Shown: positions 1-7,735, counted from the stretch's first letter. The stretch is 64,000 nt of DNA from CAVPDA01 sp963702495 (GCA_963702495.1 CAVPDA010000010.1:186001-250000); one strand, 5' to 3'. Translations and numbers: made by a program. Notes: generated from the letters alone by a model not told the origin.

Positions 1-306
1 GGGGCCGGCCTCGCGCTTGTACGCCTGCTTGAACGGCTCCAGTTTCCAGATCGGCGTCAGCCGCGGATCCTCGGTCGCCGCATAGAAGTGGCAGGCCTGG
101 GCGCACATGCCGCAGTGGATGCACGACTCCATGTAGATCGCCGACGTGCGCCCGAAGTCCTTGACGAAATTCTTCATGGCGATGTCAACGCGCTGGGCGT
201 CGGGCATCTCGCCCTGCCTGTCGGCGCGTACCGCCGGCTTCTTCAGGCGGTGGATGGTGCCCTCGGTTTCCAGCGGATGGGCAACGTTGACGTCAGCGGT
301 GCTCAT
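1..306 (-). CDS. isp2: Isp2-like HdrD-type iron-sulfur protein (partial, runs off the window start)
   Basis: The first 102 codons are visible; the C-terminus lies before base 1. The protein has a ferredoxin-type cysteine cluster (CIHCGMCAQACHF, about residue 67) and is closely similar over its length to the complete protein at 3579-4943. The ATG overlaps the stop of the upstream cytochrome gene (ATGA), so the two are translationally coupled. Family knowledge: in hynS-isp1-isp2-hynL operons Isp2 is a cytoplasmic, HdrD/DsrK-like Fe-S protein that exchanges electrons with the cytochrome b Isp1. The CCG-domain end cannot be seen here, so the assignment rests on the N-terminus, the paralogue and gene order. 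Confidence 0.85.
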   Translation of the reverse strand, partial: MSTADVNVAHPLETEGTIHRLKKPAVRADRQGEMPDAQRVDIAMKNFVKDFGRTSAIYMESCIHCGMCAQACHFYAATEDPRLTPIWKLEPFKQAYKREAGP

Positions 307-956
307 ATCGCCGCTCCTTTCCTTGCAAAAGCGGCGCCGGTCGCGCCGCGCGACAGGAAGACCGTGAAGGTGTGCATCAGCTTGCCGAAGGGTAGCCAGA
401 TGAACAGGGCTTCCACCGTCAGGATGTGGATCGCCAACAGCGTTTCATAGCGCGCGCCGACGTGGGCCGCCGCCAGCAGGCCGGTGATGATGGCCGCCGT
501 GGTGATGAACCAGCTGAAGTAGTCGTCGAAGTTCGACAGCAGCCGCTTCACCGGCGTCATGATCCGCTGCAGCAGCAGGGCGAACAGGGCCGCCACGCTC
601 ACCGCGCCGATGAAGAAGATGATCCCGTTCGGCAGGTTGGGCCATGACAGGCCGGTCAGAGACTTGATGAACAGAATGTGCGGCAGGAAAAAGAACACGA
701 TCAGGAACAGGCCAATGTGGAACACGTAGCCCAGGGCCAGGTCGAGGACGGAGCCGCGCACGAACTCCGGCTTCGGCCACATGCGGCTTATGATCATCTT
801 CATCGCGCCGCCGAAACCGCCGCTGCCGCGCGGCTCGGAAAAGTCCGGCTTCGCCTTCAGCAGCAGAATTCCGGTCAGGCGCCAGGCCAGCCCGAAGACC
901 AGAATCACCAGCGACCACTGCAGTGCAGGACCGCGTGCAAAGTTCAGCAGATCCAT
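303..956 (-). CDS. isp1: Isp1-like membrane cytochrome b (NarI/DsrM type)
   Basis: This 217-residue protein has about five hydrophobic segments (near residues 10-30, 70-95, 112-130, 147-165 and 175-200) with membrane histidines, as in nitrate reductase gamma/DsrM cytochromes b. It is probably a dihaem subunit taking electrons from the hydrogenase small subunit. The ATG at 956 was chosen because it follows the hynS stop by one base and matches the start of the paralogue at 4940-5596; the longer upstream reading is the hynS 3' end in another frame. The stop overlaps the isp2 start by four bases. The order hynS-isp1-isp2 is characteristic of the Thiocapsa-type Hyn hydrogenases. Confidence 0.88.
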   Translation of the reverse strand: MDLLNFARGPALQWSLVILVFGLAWRLTGILLLKAKPDFSEPRGSGGFGGAMKMIISRMWPKPEFVRGSVLDLALGYVFHIGLFLIVFFFLPHILFIKSLTGLSWPNLPNGIIFFIGAVSVAALFALLLQRIMTPVKRLLSNFDDYFSWFITTAAIITGLLAAAHVGARYETLLAIHILTVEALFIWLPFGKLMHTFTVFLSRGATGAAFARKGAAI

Positions 957-957
957 G

Positions 958-2019
958 TCATTTTCCTCCCGTCGTTTTTGCCTGCCGCGCCCGCGATGCC
1001 ATGGCAGCGCCGGCGCCGACCGCCACACCGATGGCTGCAGCCGCCGCAATGGTGCTGGCCTTGCTCAACTCGCCCGCCGACAGAGGCTTGTAGAAGCTGC
1101 CCTTGTCCCAGAAACCGGGCTCGGAACAGCCGAGGCAGCCGTGCCCGGACTCGATCGGGAAGCTGGTGCCCTGGTTCCACTTGGTGGTGGCGCAGGCGTT
1201 GTAGGTGATCGGCCCCTTGCAGCCCAGTTCGTACAGACACCAGCCGCTGCGCGCGCCCTCGTCGTCGAAAGTCTTGGCGAACTTGCCCTGTTCGTAGAAC
1301 GGACGGCGATAGCAGCGGTCGTGGATGGTTTCGCCGAAGAACACCTTGGGCCGCCCGAGATGATCGAGTTCCGGCAGCTTGCCGAAGGTGAGCACGTGGG
1401 CCAGCACGCCGGTCAGAACCACGGGAATCGGCGGGCAGCCGGGCACGTTGATCACCGGCTTGTCCTTGACCAGATCCGCCACCGAGCGCGCGCCGGTCGG
1501 ATTCGGATTGGCCATCGGGATGCCGCCGAAAGCCGCACAGCTCCCCACGGCCACGATGGCCATCGCACCCTTGGCGGCTTCCATCAGCATGTCGTAGTTG
1601 CTGATGCCCGCGATGGTGGAGTAGTACGCCGTCTCCTTGCTCGGAATCGAGCCGTCGACGATCAGCAGGTACTTGCCGTCGTGAGCCTTCATCGCGTGCT
1701 CGCGCGCCTCTTCCGCCGCAGTGCCGGAGGCGGCCTGCAGCGTATGGTGGTAATCGAGCGAGATGAGATCGAAGATGAGATTCTCGATCGTCGGCGAGTG
1801 GGAGCGCGTGATCGACTCGGTGCAACCGGTGCACTCCTGGAACGACAGCCAGATCACCGACTGCCGCTGCGCCTTCGCCAGGGCTTCTGCCATGGCCGGC
1901 GCCACACCCGGCGGAAGCGCCATGGTCGATGCCAACGCACTACAGAACTTGAGAAATGCGCGGCGGCTCACGCCACGCTCGGCAAGCGCTTCGCCTACCG
2001 TTCGCAGACTGCCTGACAT
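958..2019 (-). CDS. hynS: [NiFe] hydrogenase small subunit, HynS type, Tat-exported
   Basis: The 353-residue protein begins with a twin-arginine signal (SRRAFLKF, about residue 18). It carries the Fe-S motifs of a group 1 small subunit: ECTGCTES, GSCAAFGG and PGCPP for the proximal cluster, HDRCYRR and WCLYELGCKG for the distal region, and CLGCSEPGFWD for the medial cluster. The proximal motif has Gly, not Cys, between the two cysteines, so the six-cysteine cluster of oxygen-tolerant enzymes is absent. The C-terminus ends in an Ala/Gly-rich hydrophobic stretch that may be a weak anchor. An AGGGAGG ribosome site precedes the ATG. The large subunit is not in the window and would be expected after isp2. 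Confidence 0.95.
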   Translation of the reverse strand: MSGSLRTVGEALAERGVSRRAFLKFCSALASTMALPPGVAPAMAEALAKAQRQSVIWLSFQECTGCTESITRSHSPTIENLIFDLISLDYHHTLQAASGTAAEEAREHAMKAHDGKYLLIVDGSIPSKETAYYSTIAGISNYDMLMEAAKGAMAIVAVGSCAAFGGIPMANPNPTGARSVADLVKDKPVINVPGCPPIPVVLTGVLAHVLTFGKLPELDHLGRPKVFFGETIHDRCYRRPFYEQGKFAKTFDDEGARSGWCLYELGCKGPITYNACATTKWNQGTSFPIESGHGCLGCSEPGFWDKGSFYKPLSAGELSKASTIAAAAAIGVAVGAGAAMASRARQAKTTGGK

Positions 2020-2065
2020 CGAAACCTCCCTTTCTACTTGAGTCCGGCGAGATCGGAAAATCCGA

Positions 2066-2114
2066 TCCCCGCGAATCTATTGCTATATAAGCAAACGGTT
2101 CTGATCAAGATCAA
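2066..2114 (-). promoter_or_regulatory. FNR-type promoter of the hynS-isp1-isp2 operon
   Basis: The minus strand carries TTGATCTTGATCAG at 2114-2101, nine of ten matches to the FNR box TTGAT-N4-ATCAA. A TAGATT hexamer lies at 2079-2074, about 31 bp from the box centre, which is the spacing of a class II FNR-activated promoter (box at -41.5, start near 2066). hynS begins at 2019. Anaerobic activation is inferred, not shown. Confidence 0.6.
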
Positions 2115-2164
2115 AAGACTCGGCGATCCTGTCTTACATAAAGATGCATTATTCTTACAGCGCG

Positions 2165-2572
2165 CTAGGTCGATTCCGCCAGACGGGCACGCAACCTCCT
2201 GGCCGATTGCAGCATGTCCTCCGGCTGGCTGAGGAGGATTTCGGGCATGCGGGTGACCTCGATGAACTCGGAGACGATCTCTCCGTCTTCACTTCGGTGT
2301 GTCACCCACCAAACGCCGGAGAACCCGGTCTCGCGCACCGTCGACGGCCCGCCGGCCATGATGGTTGCGCTCACCTCGCCCTCGCCCAGTTCGCGCGCGA
2401 GCATCTCGAAATCGGCCGCCCCCATCGGCACCCCGCGCAGATCGATGACGCCGGGCTCGCCCGCTTCGACCAGACGCGCCAGCAGCGCCTCCACTTCGCG
2501 CAGGATGGCCGGCGCACTGGCAGCGGCGAAGCCGTCGACCACCTTGACCGAGATGTCCTTGAGTCCGCTCAT
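2165..2572 (-). CDS. hupH: HupH-like hydrogenase expression protein (C-terminal domain form)
   Basis: This 135-residue protein has the conserved core of the HupH/HyaF C-terminal domain: a glycine/acid turn (LGEGEVSATI), a threonine/glycine loop and a GVWWVTH strand, followed by an acidic segment. Known HupH proteins assist late maturation of the hydrogenase small subunit, including Fe-S protection or Tat quality control. It is about half the usual HupH/HyaF length, so only one domain is present. The ATG at 2572 overlaps the stop of the protease gene by four bases, which decides the start. It lies just upstream of the hynS promoter. Confidence 0.75.
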   Translation of the reverse strand: MSGLKDISVKVVDGFAAASAPAILREVEALLARLVEAGEPGVIDLRGVPMGAADFEMLARELGEGEVSATIMAGGPSTVRETGFSGVWWVTHRSEDGEIVSEFIEVTRMPEILLSQPEDMLQSARRLRARLAEST

Positions 2573-3063
2573 GCCTGCCAGCTTTCGATGAGCTGCTGCG
2601 CGCGATCGCACACCTCGCCGAGGGCGGCGGCCACGGATGGCGACAGGCTGTCGCCCCAATCGACCAGGCCGGGTTGGATCGCGATCAGAGCGCGATGCTG
2701 CGGCAGATAGTCCTCCAGCAGGGCAATGGCCAGAAGATCGATCAACGCCACCTCATGCACGCTGCGCTTTCGGTTCGAGCCGAGGAAGCGGTCCATGTCC
2801 TCGCCGACGAACACATCGACCTTTCCCGGCGCGGCTCCCATCTCGGCGGCGTCGATCACCACTAGACCACCATGCTCGGCGATCGAACCTGCGAGCGTGA
2901 AACTGAGCGTGCCGCCGTCCATGAATTCGAGGTCGTCACGGTCTCTCAAACGCTTCGACAGCGCCTGCATCGCCACTACGCCGACGCCTTCGTCGGAGAG
3001 AAGGGTGTTGCCGATGCCGAGAACGAGGATGCGGGTCGTCCGTTCCAAGGCGGCTGCCGTCAT
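2569..3063 (-). CDS. hynD: Hydrogenase maturation protease (HyaD/HynD/HupD family)
   Basis: This 164-residue protein contains the family signature GIGNTLLSDEGVG near residue 17, an Asp in the VVIDAAEMG strand (about residue 70) and a His in SVHEVALID (about residue 102). These correspond to the nickel-sensing Glu, Asp and His of HybD. Such proteases cut the C-terminal tail from the [NiFe] large subunit once nickel is inserted. The ATG at 3063 overlaps the preceding stop by one base (TGATG) and is in the right place for the family N-terminus. The substrate is presumably the large subunit encoded beyond the window. Confidence 0.92.
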   Translation of the reverse strand: MTAAALERTTRILVLGIGNTLLSDEGVGVVAMQALSKRLRDRDDLEFMDGGTLSFTLAGSIAEHGGLVVIDAAEMGAAPGKVDVFVGEDMDRFLGSNRKRSVHEVALIDLLAIALLEDYLPQHRALIAIQPGLVDWGDSLSPSVAAALGEVCDRAQQLIESWQA

Positions 3064-3386
3064 CACCGCGCCGACCCGTCCTGATCCCGCTCCGGGATCA
3101 AACCAACGGGCAGCACGGGTTCGCGGCCGACGAGATCGGCGAAGTGGCAGTCGAAGTCGGTGGCGCCAGCGGCCGCCGCTTCCAGGGCGTCGAGACCGGC
3201 GTTGATCTGCGCCGCCTGCTCCGCATCGAGCAGTTCCCGCGCTGTGCCGAGTGCCGTATGGACCCATTGCCCGGGAGCGACATCGCCCACCAGCAGCAGA
3301 CTGACGGTCTCGCGCCGGCCCCGGCCTTCGCATAGCGCGGTGTAGCCGTTGGCTTCGATGACTTGCATGGGGATGCCGAGGCACAT
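3063..3386 (-). CDS. hupF: HypC/HupF-type hydrogenase maturation chaperone
   Basis: The 107-residue protein begins MCLGIPMQV, with the essential Cys2 of HypC proteins, followed by the small beta-barrel sequence. It is longer than the HypC at 30295 (83 residues) because of a C-terminal tail, as in HupF-type paralogues that serve one particular hydrogenase. HypC proteins bind the large-subunit precursor and shuttle the Fe(CN)2CO unit with HypD. It heads the hupF-protease-hupH operon. Which hydrogenase it serves is inferred from position. Confidence 0.88.
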   Translation of the reverse strand: MCLGIPMQVIEANGYTALCEGRGRRETVSLLLVGDVAPGQWVHTALGTARELLDAEQAAQINAGLDALEAAAAGATDFDCHFADLVGREPVLPVGLIPERDQDGSAR

Positions 3387-3463
3387 GATCGAGTTGTCGG
3401 GATAAGGGCTGTTGCGACCCGCAACTTATAAAGAATCGGCACTGTTTTGGGAAGGCCGGACGT

Positions 3464-3477
3464 TTGATCTAACTCAA
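3464..3477 (-). promoter_or_regulatory. FNR-like box upstream of the hupF accessory operon
   Basis: TTGATCTAACTCAA matches the FNR consensus with one half-site mismatch (CTCAA for ATCAA). It lies about 80 bp upstream of the hupF start at 3386. A TATAAG hexamer on the minus strand at 3430-3425 is about 43 bp from the centre, which fits neither the usual class II nor class I spacing. It is a weaker candidate than the hynS site. Confidence 0.35.
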
Positions 3478-3524
3478 CATCCCTGCGATTCGTCCTGCCA
3501 GCCACAATCGCGCGACGAGCGCGC

Positions 3525-3552
3525 AAGAAAAAGGGCGGCCTCTCGGCCGCCC
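3525..3552 (-). terminator. Rho-independent terminator after the fdhG-isp1-isp2-like operon
   Basis: On the minus strand an eight-base-pair stem (GGGCGGCC/GGCCGCCC, loop of four bases, 3552-3533) is followed by TTTTTCTT (3532-3525). It begins 27 bp after the stop at 3579 and separates that operon from hupF. Confidence 0.8.
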
Positions 3553-3578
3553 GGTTCGTTCTTGGCGTGCGTCGCAGG

Positions 3579-4943
3579 TCAGGTCGCCAGCTGATCGGCG
3601 ACCATCTCCAACAGGCTGTGCATGGACTTGTCCCATTTGAAATGGGCCTCGCCGTCGTCGAAAGTCTGGCGGCAGTTGGAACAGCTCGTGACCGGAATCT
3701 CGGCGCCGGTGGCCTCGATCTGGCGCATCTTCATCTGGAACACGCGATAGCGCGTCTCGTCGGCGCGGTGGATGGTGATCACCCCGCCGCCACCGCCACA
3801 GCACCAGTTCATGTCCCCCGCACCGCCGGGCATCTCGTGCAGGTCGACGCCGAGGGCCGCCATCACCTCCCGCGGCGCATTGGGAACGCCGCCGCGGCGC
3901 GACACCTGGCAGGGATCGTGGAAGGTGACCGACTTCTTCAGCGGCTTCACCTTGATGCGGCCGTTCCTGACGTTCTCCGCCAGGAACTCTGAAATGTGCA
4001 GGACTTCGAACGGCAGCGGCTTGCCGTAGACGTTCGCCCCCATCCAGCGCAGCGCGCCGTAGGCATGGCCGCACTCCGGCAGAATGAGGGTCTTGGCGCC
4101 GCAGGCAATGGCGGCGTTGATGATCTTCATGGTGGTGCGCTTCTGCCATTCCAGGTTGCCCGAAAGCATGCCGAAGTTGGTGGCCTCGTAGCCGTCGCTG
4201 CGCAGGGTCCAGTCGTAGCCGGCGTGATTGAGGATCCGCGCCGTCGCCACGATCGATTCCGGATACTTCATGATCTCGATCGACGACATGGTGACGATGA
4301 CTTCCGCCTTCGCCTTGTCGAACGGAATCTCGACCTCGTGGTCGTCGGCCAGCCACTCGACGCGGTCCTTGAAAACCTTCGGCGTGGCTCCTAGCGGGCT
4401 GCCCTCGCGCTCGGCGCGCTCCGCCACGGCCCACAGTTCGTGCGGCACCAGTCCGGCCTGGAACATGGCGTGGCGCGCCTGCCCCACCAGACTGGCGATG
4501 TCGATGCCCATCGGACAGACCAGGGTGCAGCGGCCGCACATGGTGCAGGTGTCGTAGAGCAGTTCCTGCCAGTCCTCCAGTTCCTCCAGCGTGACCTCGG
4601 GTTTGAGGTTGAAGGTCTTGTAGAACCAGCGGAAGGGGCTCGCCTCGCGCTTGTACACCTGCTTGAACGGCTCCAGCTTCCAGATCGGGGTGTAGCGCGC
4701 GTCGCCGGTGGTGACATAGAAATGGCAGGCCTCGGCGCACTTGCCGCAATGGATGCACGACTCCATGTAGGCGGCCAGCGGACGGCTGAAGTCCTTGGCG
4801 AAGTTCTGCAGCGCGATCTGAACGCGCTGCTCGTCCCCTATCTCGCCCTGCTTGTCGGATCGCTGCTCCGGCTTCTTGATGGAAAAGCGCGGTGCTTCCA
4901 GTTCGATCGGATGGACCTGGTCAACGTCGATATGCAGGGTCAT
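3579..4943 (-). CDS. Isp2/HdrD-like iron-sulfur protein with CCG domain (second copy)
   Basis: This 454-residue cytoplasmic protein has two [4Fe-4S] ferredoxin motifs (CIHCGKCAEACHF near residue 63 and CTMCGRCTLVCPMG near residue 136). Its C-terminal half is HdrD/DsrK-like, with FHDPCQVS, a WCCGGGGG motif and SCSNCRQTF typical of a CCG domain, which in HdrB/HdrD binds a noncubane cluster acting on disulfides or thiols. Its N-terminus is nearly the same as the partial Isp2 at 1-306. Here it is coupled to an Isp1-like cytochrome and a formate dehydrogenase gamma subunit rather than to a hydrogenase. The electron acceptor is unknown. Confidence 0.85.
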   Translation of the reverse strand: MTLHIDVDQVHPIELEAPRFSIKKPEQRSDKQGEIGDEQRVQIALQNFAKDFSRPLAAYMESCIHCGKCAEACHFYVTTGDARYTPIWKLEPFKQVYKREASPFRWFYKTFNLKPEVTLEELEDWQELLYDTCTMCGRCTLVCPMGIDIASLVGQARHAMFQAGLVPHELWAVAERAEREGSPLGATPKVFKDRVEWLADDHEVEIPFDKAKAEVIVTMSSIEIMKYPESIVATARILNHAGYDWTLRSDGYEATNFGMLSGNLEWQKRTTMKIINAAIACGAKTLILPECGHAYGALRWMGANVYGKPLPFEVLHISEFLAENVRNGRIKVKPLKKSVTFHDPCQVSRRGGVPNAPREVMAALGVDLHEMPGGAGDMNWCCGGGGGVITIHRADETRYRVFQMKMRQIEATGAEIPVTSCSNCRQTFDDGEAHFKWDKSMHSLLEMVADQLAT

Positions 4944-5596
4944 AGCGAGGCCCCTTTGCGGGCGAATGCGGCACCGGTGATCCCGCGCGAAATGAAGATC
5001 AGGAAGGCATGGGACAGCTTGCCGAAGGGCAGCCAGATCAGCAGCACCTCGACCGCGATGAGATGGATCGCCAGCACGGTGTCCGTGCGCGCCGAGTCGT
5101 AGTCGAAGGCCATCATGCCGGTGACCACCGCAAACAGCGTGATGAACCAGCTGAAGAAGTCATCGAAGTTGGACAGCAGCCGCAGCGGCGGGTGGGACAT
5201 GCGGTGCAGCAGCGCGATGATCAGGGTGACGATGGCGGTGGCACCGCAGAAGTAGGTCACGGCATCGGGCAGCGCCGGCCAGGTGATGAAGCCGGTGAGG
5301 CGCTTGACGAAGGCGATGTGCGGCGCATAGGCGACGATGATCAGCAGCAGCGCGATGTGGAACAGCCAGGCGTTGGCTTCGGTGAAAGCGATGCGGGTAC
5401 GGAACTCCTTGCGCGGAAAGACGCGGGCGCGGATGCCCTGCAGTGCATCGGAAAAGCCCACCGCCTTGCGCGGCTTGGAATGATCCGGTTTCGGCTTGAA
5501 GCGGAAGATACCGTAGATGCGCCAGATGCTGCCGGCGAAGAAAACGATCAGCGCCACGGCCAGCAACGGCCCGCGGGCGAACTCGAGCAGCGTCAT
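4940..5596 (-). CDS. Isp1-like membrane cytochrome b (second copy)
   Basis: The 218-residue, roughly five-helix protein is a clear paralogue of 303-956; shared features include the N-terminal LLEFARGP, the LLSNFDDFFSWFIT segment and the IWLPFGKLSHAF segment. It belongs to the NarI/DsrM cytochrome b group. The ATG at 5596 overlaps the upstream fdh gamma stop (ATGA), and its own stop overlaps the Isp2-like start in the same way. Three consecutive couplings imply a fixed stoichiometric complex. It probably carries electrons between the gamma cytochrome, quinone and the CCG-domain protein; direction is not determined by sequence. Confidence 0.85.
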   Translation of the reverse strand: MTLLEFARGPLLAVALIVFFAGSIWRIYGIFRFKPKPDHSKPRKAVGFSDALQGIRARVFPRKEFRTRIAFTEANAWLFHIALLLIIVAYAPHIAFVKRLTGFITWPALPDAVTYFCGATAIVTLIIALLHRMSHPPLRLLSNFDDFFSWFITLFAVVTGMMAFDYDSARTDTVLAIHLIAVEVLLIWLPFGKLSHAFLIFISRGITGAAFARKGASL

Positions 5597-6612
5597 TTCG
5601 CACCTCCCTTTGCGGCGCGGGCATTGACCTCCTTCAGCCACAGTTCGTGGTGGTCGCGCGCCCAGATCTCGTCCACCTCGCCGGTGATCATCGATTGGTA
5701 CGCCCCTTCGACGCCGGACGTGCCCATGTAGATGTGCCCGAGGGCAAGGGCAAACGCGAGGATCGCCGCAATCAGGTGCACGACGTTGGCGACCTGCATC
5801 GCCCAGCGCGTGTCGAAGAAATTGGGGAACACCAGCACCAGACCGGAAATCGCGACCGTCAGGCCGAGGAAACAGACACCGAACCAGTACCAGGTCTTCT
5901 CGCCGAAATTGAAGCGCTTGGACGGTACATGTTCGCGTTTGATCAGCCCCCCCGCCTTGCGAATCCAGATCGCGTCGCAGGGATCCCAGACGTTGTCGCG
6001 CAGGAAAGTGATCAGCATCAGAATCAGGCTGACGGCGAAAAGGAAACCGAGGAAATTGTGGAAATTCTTGCTCAAGGCCACCAGCCAGGCGAAGGCGGCG
6101 TGGCCGATCAGCGGCAGGATGAGGTACTTGCCGAGGAACATGGTGAGTCCGGTCAGCGCCAGCATGACGAAGCTGATGGCCGTGAGCCAGTGCACCAGGC
6201 GCTCCCAGTTGTTGAAGCGCACGATGACCCGGCCGGTCGGCGGACCGTCCAGCTTGATCTGCCCCTTCACCATGTGGAACAGCAGGATGGCGACGGGCAC
6301 GATCAGCAGCAGCAGGCCGCCGTAGAACGTGATCGGACCGTTGCGCAGTTCGCGCCAGGTTTCACCGCCGGATTGCACCAGAACCCCCGCCTCGGGCCCG
6401 CCAATGGTGGTGAAACCGGGCTCGCCCGAGCGCACGTCGCGCCACAGCGGTGCCAGGTTATGCGGCTGCGCCGCGCCTTGGGCACCGGCCTGGGCCGGCC
6501 CCTGCCCCGCCGGCGGCTGTTGCGCCACGGCGATCGATGCCGAGGAAATGACTACAAGAAAGACGACTGCCGCGGCGCCCAACCAGCGCCACAGTGCTGT
6601 TGGCGATGTCAT
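5593..6612 (-). CDS. fdhC: Formate dehydrogenase gamma subunit (cytochrome b), without catalytic subunit nearby
   Basis: This 339-residue protein has an N-terminal signal or anchor (about 10-30), a Gln/Ala-rich periplasmic stretch (31-85) and the four-helix FdnI/FdoI-like domain. Haem-ligand candidates are in RLVHWLTA, FHNFLGF and HLIAAILAF...GHIYMG. The soluble extension makes it longer than the E. coli protein of about 210 residues, as in other betaproteobacterial gamma subunits. Normally it receives electrons from FdhAB, but no alpha or beta subunit lies on either side here. Instead it heads an operon with the Isp1/Isp2-like pair. Confidence 0.9.
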   Translation of the reverse strand: MTSPTALWRWLGAAAVVFLVVISSASIAVAQQPPAGQGPAQAGAQGAAQPHNLAPLWRDVRSGEPGFTTIGGPEAGVLVQSGGETWRELRNGPITFYGGLLLLIVPVAILLFHMVKGQIKLDGPPTGRVIVRFNNWERLVHWLTAISFVMLALTGLTMFLGKYLILPLIGHAAFAWLVALSKNFHNFLGFLFAVSLILMLITFLRDNVWDPCDAIWIRKAGGLIKREHVPSKRFNFGEKTWYWFGVCFLGLTVAISGLVLVFPNFFDTRWAMQVANVVHLIAAILAFALALGHIYMGTSGVEGAYQSMITGEVDEIWARDHHELWLKEVNARAAKGGAK

Positions 6613-6669
6613 CCGGCTCCTCCTGTCTCAGCCCATCGGGACGGCTGTGGTTATGTGCTTCCGCTTCCT

Positions 6670-6699
6670 ATTATGAGAACGCCCGCTGTCGTTTGTCGA
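6670..6699 (-). promoter_or_regulatory. Candidate promoter of the fdh gamma operon
   Basis: On the minus strand TCGACA (6699-6694) and CATAAT (6675-6670) are separated by 18 bp, each five of six matches to the sigma-70 consensus. The predicted start lies about 50 bp upstream of the gene at 6612. Confidence 0.4.
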
Positions 6700-6709
6700 G
6701 TTTGTCAAC

Positions 6710-7252
6710 CTATCTGAGAAAATCTTTGCTGACTTCACGAAACTCGTCGGTCCCGGCCCGCTTCAGCCACTCGAAGGCTACCATCTCGCGCGATACGACC
6801 TCCACGCCATGGCCGCGCATGCGTGCCAGCGCCAGTTCCCGATCGGCCGCCCGCCGCGAACCGACGGCGTCCGCGACGACGAATACCTCCTTGCCCTGCC
6901 AGCGCAGTTCCAGCGCCGTCTGCAGCACGCAGACGTGAGATTCGACGCCGCAGATCACGGCCTGACGGCGTTCGTTGCCGGCCAGACCGGTCAGGCACTG
7001 CGCCGCCGCGCAGGAAAAATGCGCCTTCTCGGCAATCGCCTCGGGCGGCAGCAGCGACGCCAGCTCGGCATGGGTGTGCCCGATGCCCTTCGGATACTGC
7101 TCCGATGCCATCATCGGCACCCCCAGGCGCTGCGCCACGCGCGTCAGCCACAGAGCGTTTTCCAGTATGCGCTGCCAGTCTTCGATATGGGGCAGCAGCC
7201 GCTCCTGGATGTCGACGATCAGGAGGGCGGAGTGGTTGCGATCCATCAGCAT
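6710..7252 (-). CDS. Isochorismatase-family cysteine hydrolase
   Basis: The protein has about 180 residues and carries the family catalytic triad: Asp in ALLIVDIQ, Lys in AEKAHFS and Cys in VESHVCVLQT. This resembles YcaC/nicotinamidase-like amidohydrolases; the exact substrate cannot be read from sequence. The ATG at 7252 was preferred because GAGG lies six bases upstream; an in-frame ATG at 7267 and another at 7246 are alternatives. It is followed by the fdh gamma operon promoter and shows no functional link to it. Confidence 0.85.
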   Translation of the reverse strand: MLMDRNHSALLIVDIQERLLPHIEDWQRILENALWLTRVAQRLGVPMMASEQYPKGIGHTHAELASLLPPEAIAEKAHFSCAAAQCLTGLAGNERRQAVICGVESHVCVLQTALELRWQGKEVFVVADAVGSRRAADRELALARMRGHGVEVVSREMVAFEWLKRAGTDEFREVSKDFLR

Positions 7253-7327
7253 TTCAGGCCTCGGCAATAAGGGCCGCGGACTTCCTCGGTCGGCGCGGCG
7301 GTTTCGATCAGAATGTCCATCCGTGCC

Positions 7328-7735
7328 TCACGCGGCGAACAGCCTGCGCAGCGCGTCGGGCAGCGGCACCGACTTGCCGGTCGCCGGATTCATCCACACC
7401 ACCTTCGCCGCGCCTTCGGCGTGCAGCCGCGTGTCTCCCTCCGGACGCATCTCGTAATAGGTCGGCACGCTGCTGCGCCCGGCGTGACCGGCGTAGACCC
7501 GCACTTCCACCGTGCCGGGATAGGTCAGCGGCAGCAGGAAGGTGCAGTGGGCATTGATGATCACCGGCGCTTCCTGCTGCGTATTGCAGGCGTAGCCCAT
7601 GCCCTCCAGCCACTCGACGCGGGCCTGCTCCATGTAGCGGAAATAGAGCGTGTTGTTCACATGCTGGTAGGCGTCCATGTCGCCCCAGCGAATCGGGATG
7701 CGCGTCGTGTGCACCAGGGTGCGGTGGCTTTCCAT
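7328..7735 (-). CDS. Acyl-CoA thioesterase, 4HBT/YbgC type
   Basis: This 135-residue hot-dog-fold protein has the YbgC/FcbC active-site signature: RWGDMDAYQHVNNTLYFRYMEQAR, with the catalytic Asp near residue 21 (part quoted for family recognition only). It hydrolyses acyl-CoA or aroyl-CoA thioesters. The short frame starting at 7735 covers the whole domain; the much longer open frame upstream is antisense to the ETF-QO gene. It is divergent from that gene, which fits a shared role in acyl-CoA metabolism. Confidence 0.85.
   Translation of the reverse strand: MESHRTLVHTTRIPIRWGDMDAYQHVNNTLYFRYMEQARVEWLEGMGYACNTQQEAPVIINAHCTFLLPLTYPGTVEVRVYAGHAGRSSVPTYYEMRPEGDTRLHAEGAAKVVWMNPATGKSVPLPDALRRLFAA

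Noticed and set aside
3063..3386. The HypC-like gene as a simple duplicate of the hypC at 30295
   Set aside because: It is longer, clearly diverged and belongs to the hydrogenase structural locus, so it is treated as a HupF-type paralogue rather than a recent duplication.
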